The notes under the pieces were generated by a model. It did not search any database, had not been told where the DNA came from, and saw only the letters and a program-made list of their open reading frames with translations. Made by a program: the position numbers and the translations under genes. DNA of 64,000 nt from Polaromonas sp. OV174 (GTDB lineage Bacteria > Pseudomonadota > Gammaproteobacteria > Burkholderiales > Burkholderiaceae_C): positions 62,001 to 126,000 of the forward strand of contig NZ_FOKZ01000014.1 in assembly GCF_900112285.1 (NCBI RefSeq), in the 5' to 3' direction. Of the stretch, positions 18,185 to 28,200 are shown piece after piece (position 1 is the first letter of the stretch; the number at the start of each line of letters is the position of its first letter).

Positions 18185-21100
18185 ATGGCCGCTTTACCCA
18201 AGCTACCCAAGCTACCCGACTACGCCGAGCTTCGGTGTCTCTCCAACTTCTCCTTTCTCAAGGGCGCCAGCCGACCTGAGGAACTGGTGCTGCGTGCCAA
18301 GGAGTTGGGCTATGCCGCGCTGGCTCTGACGGACGAGTGCAGCATGGCCGGTGTCGTGCGCGCCCACGTGCAAGCCAAGGAGGCCCGGCTCAAGCTGCTG
18401 CTGGGCTCGCAGTTCCATGTCGAATGCGACACGCCGTTCACCTTGACCGTGCTCGCCTGCAATCTGAACGGTTACGGCAACCTCTGCGAGTTCATCACGC
18501 GCCTGCGGCGTTCCTCCGACAAGGGCGCCTACCGGCTGGCGCTTGAGGGCGTGTCCGGTGCCGACCTGCTGGACTGTGTTGTCCTGGTGTCGCCGGACCG
18601 CGGCTCCAGTCCAGAGCAACTGATAGCGCTGGGGCGCTGGACGCTGCAGCAGTTCACTGGGCGTTGCTGGTTCGGCGTCGAACTGCTGCGCGCCATCGAC
18701 GACGACCTGTGGCTGCACCGGATGGACGAGCTCAGCCACGCCACGGCGATACCCCTGGTAGCGACCGGGGACGTGTACATGCACATCCGCTCGCGCAAGC
18801 CGCTGCAGGACGTGCTGACCGCCACCCGCATCAACCAAGCGCTGACACGGTGTGGCTTTGCGTTGCAGCCCAATGCGGAGCGGCACTTGCGCAGCCGGCT
18901 TCGCCTGGCGCAGACCTACCCGCCTGAGCTGCTGGCGGAGACCCTCAGGGTGGCTGACCGCTGCGACTTTTCACTCGATGAACTCAAGTACCAGTACCCG
19001 CAGGAGGTGGTTCCCGAGGGGGAAACACCCGCCTCCTATCTGCGTCGTATGACTTACGAGGGGGCCGGCCGCCGCTGGCCGCAGGGCATAAGCGCTAAGG
19101 CACAGCGTCAGATTGAGCACGAACTGGAGCTGATTTGTGAGTTGCGGTACGAGCAGTATTTTCTGACCGTCTATGACATCGTCGCCTTTGCCCGCTCGCG
19201 TCACATCCTGTGCCAGGGCCGTGGCTCGGCCGCCAACAGTGTGGTTTGCTACTGCCTGGGCGTGACCGAGGTGGACCCGGAGCGCATGAGCGTGCTGTTC
19301 GAACGCTTCATCAGCCGGGAGCGCAACGAGCCGCCCGACATCGACATTGACTTCGAGCATGAACGGCGCGAAGAGGTCATTCAGTATCTGTACCAGAAGT
19401 ACGGCAGGGACCGGGCGGCCCTGACGGCCACGGTCATCACCTACCGGCCCAAGTCGGCGATTCGGGATGTCGGCAAGGCGCTGGGCTTTGACTTGGACAC
19501 CCTGGACAGGCTCGCCAAGTCGCACCAGTGGTGGGATGGCGGTACGGTGAACGCAGAGCGCCTGGCGGAACTGGGCCTGTCCAAGGACGACCTGGCGGTC
19601 CAGCAGCTGGTGGAATTGACAACACAATTGATGGGCTTTCCGCGGCATCTGTCGCAGCACACAGGGGGATTCGTCCTGACGCGGGGGCCGCTGTCGCGCA
19701 TGGTTCCTATCGAGAACGCCTCGATGCCGGACCGCACGGTGATTGAGTGGGACAAGGACGACCTCGATGCCATGGGTCTGCTCAAGGTCGATGTGCTGGC
19801 CCTGGGCATGCTCACGGCGATTCGCAAGTCGCTCGAATTCATCAGCGAGCGGCGTGGCCATGAATTTGAGATGCAGGACATCCCGCCGGAGGACCCCGCC
19901 ACCTACGACATGATTTGCCAGGCCGACACGGTCGGGGTGTTCCAGATTGAGTCCCGGGCCCAGCAGGGCATGCTGCCGCGCCTGCAGCCACGTTGCTTTT
20001 ACGACCTCGTGGTCGAGGTGGCCATCGTCCGACCGGGGCCGATTCAGGGCGGCATGGTGCATCCCTACCTGAACCGACGCCAGGGTAAGGAGCCCGTCAC
20101 CTATCCCAGTGAGGCGCTGAAGGCGGCGCTGGGACGGACCCTGGGGGTGCCGGTTTTTCAGGAACAGGTGATGCAGATTTCTATCCTGGCCGCAGGCTTT
20201 ACGCCTGGCGAAGCGGATGGACTGCGGCGGGCCATGGCAGCCTGGAAGCGCAAAGGTGGGCTGGAGAAATACTATGACCGCATCGTTAATGGCATGACAG
20301 CGCGTGGTTACGAGAAGGCATTTGCCGAAGCCATTTTTGAACAAATCAAGGGATTTTCTGAATACGGCTTTCCGGAGTCGCATGCCGCCTCATTCGCCTT
20401 GCTGGTCTATGCCAGTTGCTGGATTAAATGTGCCGAGCCGGCCGCCTTCCTGGCCGCCATGCTCAATTCCCAACCCCTGGGCTTTTACTCACCCAGCCAG
20501 CTGGTGCAGGACGCCAAACGCCATGGCGTGGAGGTGCGGGCGGTGGATGTGATGGCCAGCGAGGTCGACGCCACACTGGAGGACATGCCGCATGAGCCGG
20601 CGGTGCGACTGGGCCTGCGCCTGGTTTCCGGGCTCAGGCGGGAATCGGCAGTGCGCATCGTGGTGGCACGGGCGGAGGGGCCCTTTGAGAATGCGGAGGA
20701 CCTGTCGCGCAGGGCCAATCTGGAGCAGCATGAGATGAAGCTGCTGGCCGCGGCCGATGCCTTGGCGAGCCTCTCGGGACATCGCCGGCAGCAGGTCTGG
20801 GATGCCGCCGCGCTGCACGCACCGCCGGAGCTGCTCCGGGAGGCGCCGGTGGACGAGGAGATTCTGGAGCTGCCAGAGGCCCCCGAAGGCGAGGCGATTA
20901 CCTGGGACTATGTGTCAACCGGGCTCAGCTTGCGGCGCCATCCCCTGGCGCTGCTTCGCCCACGGCTGGCCGCGAAGACATATCTGGCATCCGGTGAACT
21001 GCGCGACCATCCGAACGGGACGATGGTCCGGGCCTGCGGCATTGTCACGCTGCGGCAGCAGCCGGAAACCGCCGGCGGGACGATTTTTGTGTCGCTGGAA

Positions 21101-21301
21101 GATGAGGACGGCGCCATCCAGGTGATTGTCTGGAAGCGCGTGCGGGAGAAGCAGCGCTCCGTGTTGCTGGAGGCCAAACTGCTGGGGGTTTATGGCGAGT
21201 GGCAGCGTGATGGGGATGTGCGCAATCTGATTGCCCATAGGCTGGTAGACCTCAGTAGTTGGCTGGGCAGACTGGCAACAACCAGCCGGGACTTCAGATG
21301 A
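18185..21301 (+). CDS. dnaE2: Error-prone DNA polymerase DnaE2 (ImuC)
   Basis: 1038 residues, the usual length of DnaE2, the C-family polymerase of the SOS mutasome. The PHP domain begins YAELRCLSNFSFLKGAS. The active-site aspartates appear in PPDIDIDFEHERREEVIQYL, with GRGSAANSVVCYCLGVT before them. A C-terminal OB-fold (GTIFVSLEDEDGAIQVIVW) precedes the end. It is the third gene of a tightly packed imuA-imuB-dnaE2 cassette, presumably driven from the LexA-controlled promoter at about 16070. Confidence 0.97.
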   Translation: MAALPKLPKLPDYAELRCLSNFSFLKGASRPEELVLRAKELGYAALALTDECSMAGVVRAHVQAKEARLKLLLGSQFHVECDTPFTLTVLACNLNGYGNLCEFITRLRRSSDKGAYRLALEGVSGADLLDCVVLVSPDRGSSPEQLIALGRWTLQQFTGRCWFGVELLRAIDDDLWLHRMDELSHATAIPLVATGDVYMHIRSRKPLQDVLTATRINQALTRCGFALQPNAERHLRSRLRLAQTYPPELLAETLRVADRCDFSLDELKYQYPQEVVPEGETPASYLRRMTYEGAGRRWPQGISAKAQRQIEHELELICELRYEQYFLTVYDIVAFARSRHILCQGRGSAANSVVCYCLGVTEVDPERMSVLFERFISRERNEPPDIDIDFEHERREEVIQYLYQKYGRDRAALTATVITYRPKSAIRDVGKALGFDLDTLDRLAKSHQWWDGGTVNAERLAELGLSKDDLAVQQLVELTTQLMGFPRHLSQHTGGFVLTRGPLSRMVPIENASMPDRTVIEWDKDDLDAMGLLKVDVLALGMLTAIRKSLEFISERRGHEFEMQDIPPEDPATYDMICQADTVGVFQIESRAQQGMLPRLQPRCFYDLVVEVAIVRPGPIQGGMVHPYLNRRQGKEPVTYPSEALKAALGRTLGVPVFQEQVMQISILAAGFTPGEADGLRRAMAAWKRKGGLEKYYDRIVNGMTARGYEKAFAEAIFEQIKGFSEYGFPESHAASFALLVYASCWIKCAEPAAFLAAMLNSQPLGFYSPSQLVQDAKRHGVEVRAVDVMASEVDATLEDMPHEPAVRLGLRLVSGLRRESAVRIVVARAEGPFENAEDLSRRANLEQHEMKLLAAADALASLSGHRRQQVWDAAALHAPPELLREAPVDEEILELPEAPEGEAITWDYVSTGLSLRRHPLALLRPRLAAKTYLASGELRDHPNGTMVRACGIVTLRQQPETAGGTIFVSLEDEDGAIQVIVWKRVREKQRSVLLEAKLLGVYGEWQRDGDVRNLIAHRLVDLSSWLGRLATTSRDFR

Positions 21302-21364
21302 CCGATGGACCAAGAGCTACGCTAAACAGGGGCAAGGGCAGGGGGCCTTACACTCGTCGCCTCA

Positions 21365-22222
21365 ATGACTAAGAAGAAGCCTCGTAAGAGCCGTAGCTCA
21401 AGCAGGAGCCGGCCTACCGACAGCCTGCGCCGATTTGGCGTCGCGCTCATCATCGCAGGCGCAGTTGCACTTCAGACCACGAGTTGTGGGCTCCAGCCAA
21501 CCACCTCAGAGCCCAGCGTAGAGCGCCTCGGCGCTGCTGCTGCCTCCGGTTTTGCCGCCTGCCCGCAATTTTTTGCGGGTGGGGTCCCTCCCTTTGCGCC
21601 AAGGGTTCCTAAGCAGCGTGAGCTTTGTTATGAAGCGTTCGCCATACTGCACAGCGGCAGTACGCGCACGCCGGTTTTCGTGGCAGAACGTCTGAACCGC
21701 CAGCTCTTGCTGCAAGCACGTGACCAAAAGCGTTCGGACAGGTTCTTCGCGGATGCGCGCCTACCTCGTGCCGAGCGGGCCGAGCTCAGTGATTACAAGG
21801 GGTCCGGCTACGCTAGAGGCCATATGGCGCCAGCCGGAGACATGTTCAGCCCCACCGCCATGGACCAGTCGTTCAGCCTGGCCAATATGGTCCCGCAGAA
21901 CTCGCAACAGAACTCGGGTTCTTGGGCAAAGATAGAGAAGGACACCCGGTCCTACATCATGCGCGCCAAGGGCGACGTGTATGTCATCACCGGCCCTGTT
22001 TTCGAGCCAGGTGGCCCAACAATCGGCGCCAACCAGGTGCGCGTACCAACGCACATGTTCAAGTTGGTGTACGACGCGACGACCCAGAGGGCCTGGGCAC
22101 ACTGGCAACCGAATTCTGCCGACGCTCGCCCGGGGAAGCCCATCAGCTATGGCGAGTTGGAGCGACGCACGGGAATGGAGTGGCTGCCGGGCGTTGGAAT
22201 TGCAGATGCTGGTAATCACTGA
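21365..22222 (+). CDS. DNA/RNA non-specific endonuclease (NUC1 type), secreted or anchored
   Basis: 285 residues. A basic N-terminus (KKKPRKSRSSSRSRP) precedes a hydrophobic helix (VALIIAGAVAL, 26-36), suggesting export or inner-membrane anchoring. The beta-beta-alpha-Me nuclease signature is GYARGHMAPAGDM (residues 148-160), with general-base His153; family members usually have DRGH, here ARGH. The metal-binding Asn region SLANMVPQNSQQN is intact. Such enzymes cut single- and double-stranded DNA and RNA. It lies 63 bp after dnaE2 in the same direction, possibly read from the same message, but a role in SOS is unproven. Confidence 0.88.
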   Translation: MTKKKPRKSRSSSRSRPTDSLRRFGVALIIAGAVALQTTSCGLQPTTSEPSVERLGAAAASGFAACPQFFAGGVPPFAPRVPKQRELCYEAFAILHSGSTRTPVFVAERLNRQLLLQARDQKRSDRFFADARLPRAERAELSDYKGSGYARGHMAPAGDMFSPTAMDQSFSLANMVPQNSQQNSGSWAKIEKDTRSYIMRAKGDVYVITGPVFEPGGPTIGANQVRVPTHMFKLVYDATTQRAWAHWQPNSADARPGKPISYGELERRTGMEWLPGVGIADAGNH

Positions 22223-22405
22223 CCATGATTTCGGCAGATGCTGACCACTTCGCTGGTATTGAGCATTGAATGTCAGCTTCGGTGAAGAGACAACTTTCCC
22301 TTTGGACCCACTCCGGCGGCGGTTACCATGCCGACTATCGGCCAGGACCGGACGTTCGTTGGTGACGCTCAATTCGCCCGATATCAGACGTAATAAGGAC
22401 AAAAA

Positions 22406-22858
22406 ATGACGGTTCGCATCGACTATAACCAAGTGGCCCCTCTCGGCGCCAAGGCACTCGGCGGTGTGTACGGCTATGTGATGAACAGCGGCTTACCCGC
22501 TGAGCTGGTGGAGTTGGTGTACCTGCGCGTTTCGCAAATCAACAATTGCGCGTATTGCCTGGACATGCACACGCGTGACCTCCTCAGTAAGGGCGTGAAG
22601 GTGGAAAAGTTGGCGTTGCTTCAGGCGTGGTCCGAAGTCGGGAAGCTCTTTGACGCGCGTGAACGTGCTGCGCTGGCGTGGGCCGAGTTGGTGACACGTG
22701 TCGCATCCACTGGTGTGCCCGACCAAGCCTACGAAGCGGCACGCACGGTGTTCAGTGAAAAGGAGCTCGTGGACCTGACGATTGCAATCAGCTTGATGAA
22801 TGCGTACAACCGCATGGCCATCAGTTTCCGCAATACGCCTAAGGCGGCGGCAGAGTAG
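22406..22858 (+). CDS. AhpD-like / carboxymuconolactone decarboxylase-family protein
   Basis: 150 residues. The CxxC motif NCAYCLDMHT (Cys48, Cys51) with His55 is the AhpD-type peroxidase centre, which reduces hydroperoxides. Helical content and length fit single-domain AhpD-like proteins. ATG at 22406 follows AATAAGGACAAAAA, a good ribosome site. It is the last gene of the rightward run that starts at imuA, but the 180-bp gap after the nuclease suggests its own promoter. Substrate unknown. Confidence 0.9.
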   Translation: MTVRIDYNQVAPLGAKALGGVYGYVMNSGLPAELVELVYLRVSQINNCAYCLDMHTRDLLSKGVKVEKLALLQAWSEVGKLFDARERAALAWAELVTRVASTGVPDQAYEAARTVFSEKELVDLTIAISLMNAYNRMAISFRNTPKAAAE

Positions 22859-23259
22859 CGGTCAAGAGCCACACAAGTTCGATTCTTTTTATGTCTCGGT
22901 GTGGCCTACTCACGGTAACCTTGACTTAGGCACCTGCCGGAATTTGCTCATGAATCAAGTCGAACATACACCGTAGCTATCGGTCATGAAGGGCTGCTAT
23001 GGGCGGCGGATTCAACCGGTCGTTCGACTATCAAAGACGAACGTCCCTTCATCGGCCTTAGGAGAGAAGCGCACCGATGATCGCTCGAAGATGCAGATTG
23101 ACCATTCGACGGGCCCATCAACGAGTGGCTGTTCTCGCCACCTATGAAATCATGCGTGCTACTACTATGAAGAGTCGCACGGTATGGAACTTCTTCCATC
23201 AGGATAGTTGATCTGATGGACTGTCTGAGTTGGGGCTCCATAGCCGGCTCTCGCGCTTC
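22859..23259. other. Intergenic region, nothing identified
   Basis: About 400 bp between two convergent genes. A minus-strand frame at 22984-23241 has no recognisable product. No hairpin terminator with a T-tract stood out. Confidence 0.5.
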
Positions 23260-24558
23260 CTATCTGTCAGTGCGCAGGCGATTCAGTTCCTCCGTTGCAG
23301 CAGCTAAGACTGCGAAGTGATCGTTCTTCGCGGTTTCCCGACAGCTTTGCCGCCATTCCTGAAAGCTGGTTTTCAGCAAGACGATGTCCTTCTCGAGCGC
23401 ATCGAGAAAACAGGGTATTTCACGATTTGGCCAGAGTCCTTGTCTGCCTAGCAGTTGAGCTTCCAGAATAGCAAGAGGTGAATTTGGCACAGACAGAACA
23501 ACCGCGGTATCGATGTCTTTGGAAAGAGCCTGGTTTGGTGTGGCTATCAGCCTAGTTCCAATAAAGGTTGAAGCAAGTTGCTGCGGCGTTAGAGATTCAA
23601 ACCGTTTTCGAGAGCGCAACCGATATGGCCACTCTCCCGGGGTGCCATCTGGTACTTTAATCGACTCTCCGTCTTCTATCACGAAGCTAATGTCGCCAAT
23701 TGCTCCATTTGTGAACGTCTCACCCGAGATGTGAAGGTCAAAGAGCGGCCTGCGACTCTCGAGTCCAATTGGTTCTACTGCCAATCCCGGCAGATACTCC
23801 AAGTAGCCGACAATCCATCCCGATGCACACCAGCCAAGCGTGAGGAATACCTGTTCTATCGCGTGTACCTGGCCTCCTACTTCCACATCAATGTTGTCAA
23901 CAGTGAGGCGGGCCGAAGCGCTTGAACGAATGACTGCGCATAAATAGACGGTCGGCCAGTAGGAGGTGGAAAGACCGACTGAGTCCTGCTCCCAGGTGTT
24001 GGGCTTAAAGATGTCCTCGTCGTAGACTGCAGAAGCCGCATAAGCATCCCGGAAGTACTGCTTCAACTGATGACGTTCAGCGATAACCGCCAGCTTGGCC
24101 TTTAACAGGCGCCATACGGCTTGAGTCGGTGAGAAAAGTTCTTCATCAATAGCGTCTTGAGCGCTGAACGCGTTTGACCCTTCCGTGAGCCTCATAATCG
24201 CATCATGAGGCGCCATCCCCATCAATTCTGCAGCCGCCAGAGCTAATCGCAGGTAGGGTTGCGGGTGGGCACACAGGCGTGGGTTTTTCGTTCGCCTGCT
24301 TTTGGCTTCTGGCAAAAGGCAGTACTCGCCTAGGGCGTTAACTGGTGCATCGGGATTGTGTCGAATCCCTGACTTCACAACAATGTCATTTTTCTTGACA
24401 GCTTGCTTTTTGGCTTGAACCAGCAGTTCACCTAAATTCTGGGCGAGCGTTTTCTTCTCATGCAGCGGCATCACGCCGCTGTACTCGTTGATCTTCTTTT
24501 CTACAACTGCCGCGAGATACAAACTGTTCCGTATCAAAGATTCGGCGGAAGTCGTCAT
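23260..24558 (-). CDS. Uncharacterised 432-residue protein, partner of the downstream-start small gene
   Basis: Starts MTTSAESLIRNSLYLAAVVE. I recognise no family. Roughly residues 1-190 are helical (KKTLAQNLGELLVQAKKQAVKK, then ALAAAELMGMAPHDAIMRLTEG); the middle is rich in aromatics and possible beta-strands (YWPTVYLCAVI, GWCASGWIVGYLEYLPGL); the end is helical again. No signal peptide, nuclease or NTPase motif is seen. It follows a 78-residue gene by 21 bp on the same strand, so the two are probably co-transcribed. It lies between the mutasome cassette and the restriction system. GC is visibly lower than that of both neighbours. Confidence 0.75.
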   Translation of the reverse strand: MTTSAESLIRNSLYLAAVVEKKINEYSGVMPLHEKKTLAQNLGELLVQAKKQAVKKNDIVVKSGIRHNPDAPVNALGEYCLLPEAKSRRTKNPRLCAHPQPYLRLALAAAELMGMAPHDAIMRLTEGSNAFSAQDAIDEELFSPTQAVWRLLKAKLAVIAERHQLKQYFRDAYAASAVYDEDIFKPNTWEQDSVGLSTSYWPTVYLCAVIRSSASARLTVDNIDVEVGGQVHAIEQVFLTLGWCASGWIVGYLEYLPGLAVEPIGLESRRPLFDLHISGETFTNGAIGDISFVIEDGESIKVPDGTPGEWPYRLRSRKRFESLTPQQLASTFIGTRLIATPNQALSKDIDTAVVLSVPNSPLAILEAQLLGRQGLWPNREIPCFLDALEKDIVLLKTSFQEWRQSCRETAKNDHFAVLAAATEELNRLRTDR

Positions 24559-24579
24559 GTTTCTTTCTCGATCAAATAT

Positions 24580-24816
24580 TCAGCCGCGATAGGGTTGCTG
24601 TGCACGGATATAACGTGCACGGCTAGCGCGCGCCCGTGAGACCTTCCCGCTCACCGGCGTCTGGACACGAAGCCACACTTCAGCACGCTCGTCCCACTCG
24701 AAACCGATGATTACCCATACACAACCGAAATCTGTGCCCTTCAAGTGAACCTTCATCCCAACGGCCATCGCGTGCAGTGGAATTGGAACACCTTCGTTCA
24801 GTCGCCAACGTCGCAT
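24580..24816 (-). CDS. Small basic protein, first gene of an unknown pair
   Basis: 78 residues starting MRRWRLNEGVPIPLHAMAVG. The ribosome site is near perfect (AAGGAGG 5 nt before the ATG), which decides this start against a frame 24 codons longer. A central beta-like segment (MKVHLKGTDFGCVWVIIGFEWD) recalls small SH3-like or YodC-type folds, but this is weak. The C-terminus is arginine-rich. It precedes the 432-residue gene by 21 bp. Confidence 0.7.
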   Translation of the reverse strand: MRRWRLNEGVPIPLHAMAVGMKVHLKGTDFGCVWVIIGFEWDERAEVWLRVQTPVSGKVSRARASRARYIRAQQPYRG

Positions 24817-25278
24817 CTTTACCTCCTTAAGAAAACTTGCGCTACAGGAGGAAGTATGAGGAGAGAACAGTAAGGAGTCTCTATGCAAGCATGAGATTTC
24901 ATAACAAATTATGCGTAGATTTTTTTGTAGTGATTACGTAGATTGAAAGCCTCACTCCTTGGGCATAACAAAGCCACAGTTCACCTGGCAAGGGTTGTGA
25001 TGCAGAGTGCAATTGCTCACTTTCATAGTTTGCCGACAGACGCGCCTGCGCGAACGACTGTTGCACCTTGAAAGCCGCCGTTAGTTGTCAAGAGATTGAA
25101 AGGCGGCTGAGGGTAGAGAGCGGCGTCGAGCGGCTGCTTTCGGCATCCATACTGAAGGGCGGTGATGGCCGGTTGCCGGAGCTGCGGTCATCGAAATCGT
25201 CGCTACATTGTTGATGGTCAAGTTGCTGGTTCCAATGTTGGGGATGGAGCAGCAGGCCATGGGGCCGGGCACAACAAA
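24817..25278. other. Intergenic region with no gene seen
   Basis: Upstream DNA of the small gene and the 3' flank of hsdR. The left part (24890-24950) is AT-rich, consistent with a promoter for the leftward unknown pair. A short minus-strand frame at 25081-25272 is not supported by composition or ribosome site. Confidence 0.5.
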
Positions 25279-28200
25279 TTACGCCACCGCCCGTTCCCGA
25301 ATCTCATTCAGCACCTGAATCATCTCCGTCACCCTGACCGGCAGGAACAACGCCTCCGGCCCCTGCTGGCTGATGTCGGTGAACGGCGACTCGTAAAGCC
25401 GCGCGGTGTCCATCACGCCGTTTTCGGTCAGGTACTGCACGATGAGGTCAATGAACTCCAACTGGCTGGCCGTGGCGGTCGTGCCAATGACGAACTGGCT
25501 GAACGCTTGGCTTGCCGCTTCCCGGTCCAGCCCCACCAGCGACCGAATGAAGATGCCCAGGCCCTGGCTTTGCTCTGTGGCCTGCTGGATGACCTCCTGC
25601 GAGCCCCCAGCCTCCACCAGCATGCGCCCCAGCGCTTCCAGGTCTGAGAGCGTCAGGGGCTGGTTGCGGCGCAGCCGCTGCAAGGACAGGTGGCTTTCAT
25701 GGGCCTTGAGGAACTGCCGCGCCTTGTCCTTGAACTTGGCCAGGTTCATACCCGTGCCGACTCCCGGCAGTTCAATCGTCGCTCCCTCGCCAAGCTCATC
25801 CTCAAAATCGGTGTAAACAACGACCCTCTTGCCCTTTTCAATCAGCTTGACCAGCGCCCGCAGCTTCTTGCGCGCCGCCTCCAGCATGGCCACGGTTACG
25901 CCTTCCCACCATTCGTCACCGGCGATGGACTGAATCAGCACCATGTGCGCCTTGATGGCCGGTATGGCGTCCTGCTCTTCCAGGGCGCTGGCAATGGCCT
26001 GCAGGCGCTCGCGCAGAGCCACAAAGTCGCGCCTGGCTTTCAGGATGCTGAGCTGGGTGCGCAGCACCAGCATGTCGAAGCGCTTGGCATCCTCATCGTT
26101 GTCCACCAGCGCCGTGGGCAGGCCCGCGACTTTTTGCGCCAACTCGGTGAAACTGTCACCGTCCAGCTGGTTCCACGATTCGAGCTTGGCAAATTTCTCG
26201 ACCGGCTTGCGCTGGGGCCGAACGACAAAGTTATCCAGGTTCATGGCCGCCACCTGCTGGTGCAGCAAGCCCGCCAACTCATCGCGCAACTCCACATCGT
26301 TGGCTTGGCTGCCATCGGTGGTAATCAGTCGGTCCAGCTCCGCCATCATCCCCAGCCGCGCCTTGAACAGCCGAGTGCTGAGCGATTCGGTGTTGGAACC
26401 CTCCGAATGGTCCGGGTTCTGGCTGAAAAATTCCAGGTTCTGGCAGTAGTCAAACACGTTGAAAAACTGCTTGTGCTGTCCCGGCCCATACAGGTCCAGG
26501 CACAGCCGCGTGCCGCGCCCCACCATCTGCCAGAACTTGGTTTTGGAGCGGATGGCCTTGAAGAGCACCAGATTGACCACTTCGGGCACGTCGATGCCGG
26601 TATCCAGCATGTCCACCGAAATGGCGATGTGCGGCATGCCTTCCTTGCTGGAGAACTCATCAATCAGGCTTTGCGCGTACTCGGTCTTGTACGTCACTAC
26701 GCGGGCGAAATGGCCCTTGTAGTGCGGGTAGTTGAGGTTGAAGCGCTCGGCAATGAATTCGGCGTGGGCGTTGTTCTTGGCGAAAACAATGGTCTTGCCC
26801 AGGCGGTCGCCAGCGGCCACTTTCTCGCCTTGGGTCATCAGGTGTTCCAGCACCTTGTCCACTGTGTCGGTGTTGAACAACCACTGGTTCAGCGCGGCCG
26901 AATCCACCGCATCGGGCACCGTGCCATCTTCGGCCCACTCCAGCGCATCCCACTGCTCCTGCTCGTCATCGGACAGGTCGTCGTACTTGATGCCTTCGCG
27001 CTGGAACTTGAGCGGCACCGAAATCGGCCGGGGCGGCACCAGATAACCTTTGGCCACCGCTTCATCGAGCCCATATACATCGGTCGGCACACCACTCTCC
27101 AGGTCAAACAAGCTGTAGGTGTTGTGGTCAATCTCGTCCTTGGGGGTGGCGGTCAGGCCGACCAGCATGGAATCAAAGTAATCAAAGATGGCGCGGTACT
27201 TCTGGTACACCGAGCGATGCGCCTCGTCGATGATGATGAGGTCGAAATGCCCGACGCCAAAGCGGCGCTGGCCATCGGCCGCGTCGTCAATCAGCCCCAT
27301 CATCGTCGGGTAGGTCGAGACAAACACCCGGCCCTCGGTGCTTTTCTCGCTCACCAGATTGACGGGTGCTGAATCGGGCAGGTGTGTCTTGAAGGCGTTC
27401 ACCGCCTGCCTGACCAGTGCCACCCGATCGGCCAGGAACAGGATACGCTTGGCCCAGTTGCAGCGCATCAGCACGTCGGCCAGCGCGATGACCGTGCGCG
27501 TCTTGCCGCTGCCCGTGGCCATCACCAGTAGCGCCTTGCGCTGGTTGTCCACCTCAAAGGTTTCGCCAATGCGGCGCACGGCACGGTTCTGGTAATAGCG
27601 CTCGATGATGTCGGCATTGATGACGGCGTCGGCCAACTTCTTGCGGCTGCTGCGGCGCTGAATCAGGAGTTCGAGTTCGGGCTTCTTGAAGAACCCCTGC
27701 ACCGCCCGCGGCGGGTAGCTGGCGTCGTCCCAAATCCAGTGCTCATAGCCGTTGGAATAGAAAATGATGGGCCGCTGGCCGTACTGGGCTTGCAGGCAGT
27801 CGGCGTACAGCCTGGCCTGCTGCTGGCCATCAGTGGCGTCCTTGCGGGTGCGCTTGGCCTCCACCAGCGCCAAGGGCTTGCCGTCGTCGCCCCACAGCAC
27901 ATAGTCCACAAAGCCAATGCCCTGGTTGTTGGGCATGCCGGCGACTTCAATTTCAAAGTTCTTGGCGTCCAGCGCCCAGCCGGCTTCCTTGAGCAGCAGG
28001 TCGATGAAGTAGTCGCGTGTTTCGGCTTCAGAGTAATCGTGCGTGTCGGGCTGGGCGGTGTTGGCCTTCTTGGCGGCGGCCACTTCCTCGCGCAGCTTTT
28101 TAAGTTCGTCGTCGAGCGCGGCCCTGTCGGACAGCAGCACAGAGAGCTTTTCGTCGCGGGCCTGGAGTTGGGCTTCCAGCTTCTGGAGTTGGTCAATCGA

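Noticed and set aside
12456..24816. A complete BREX system
   Set aside because: Only the C-terminal part of brxL is found; no pglZ, brxC, brxA, brxB or pglX in the window.
24580..24888. Longer start for the small gene
   Set aside because: The AAGGAGG directly before ATG 24816 would lie inside the longer frame; the extra 24 residues look random.
25690..27372. 560-codon plus-strand frame
   Set aside because: Antisense of hsdR with no recognisable motif; hsdR motifs are intact.
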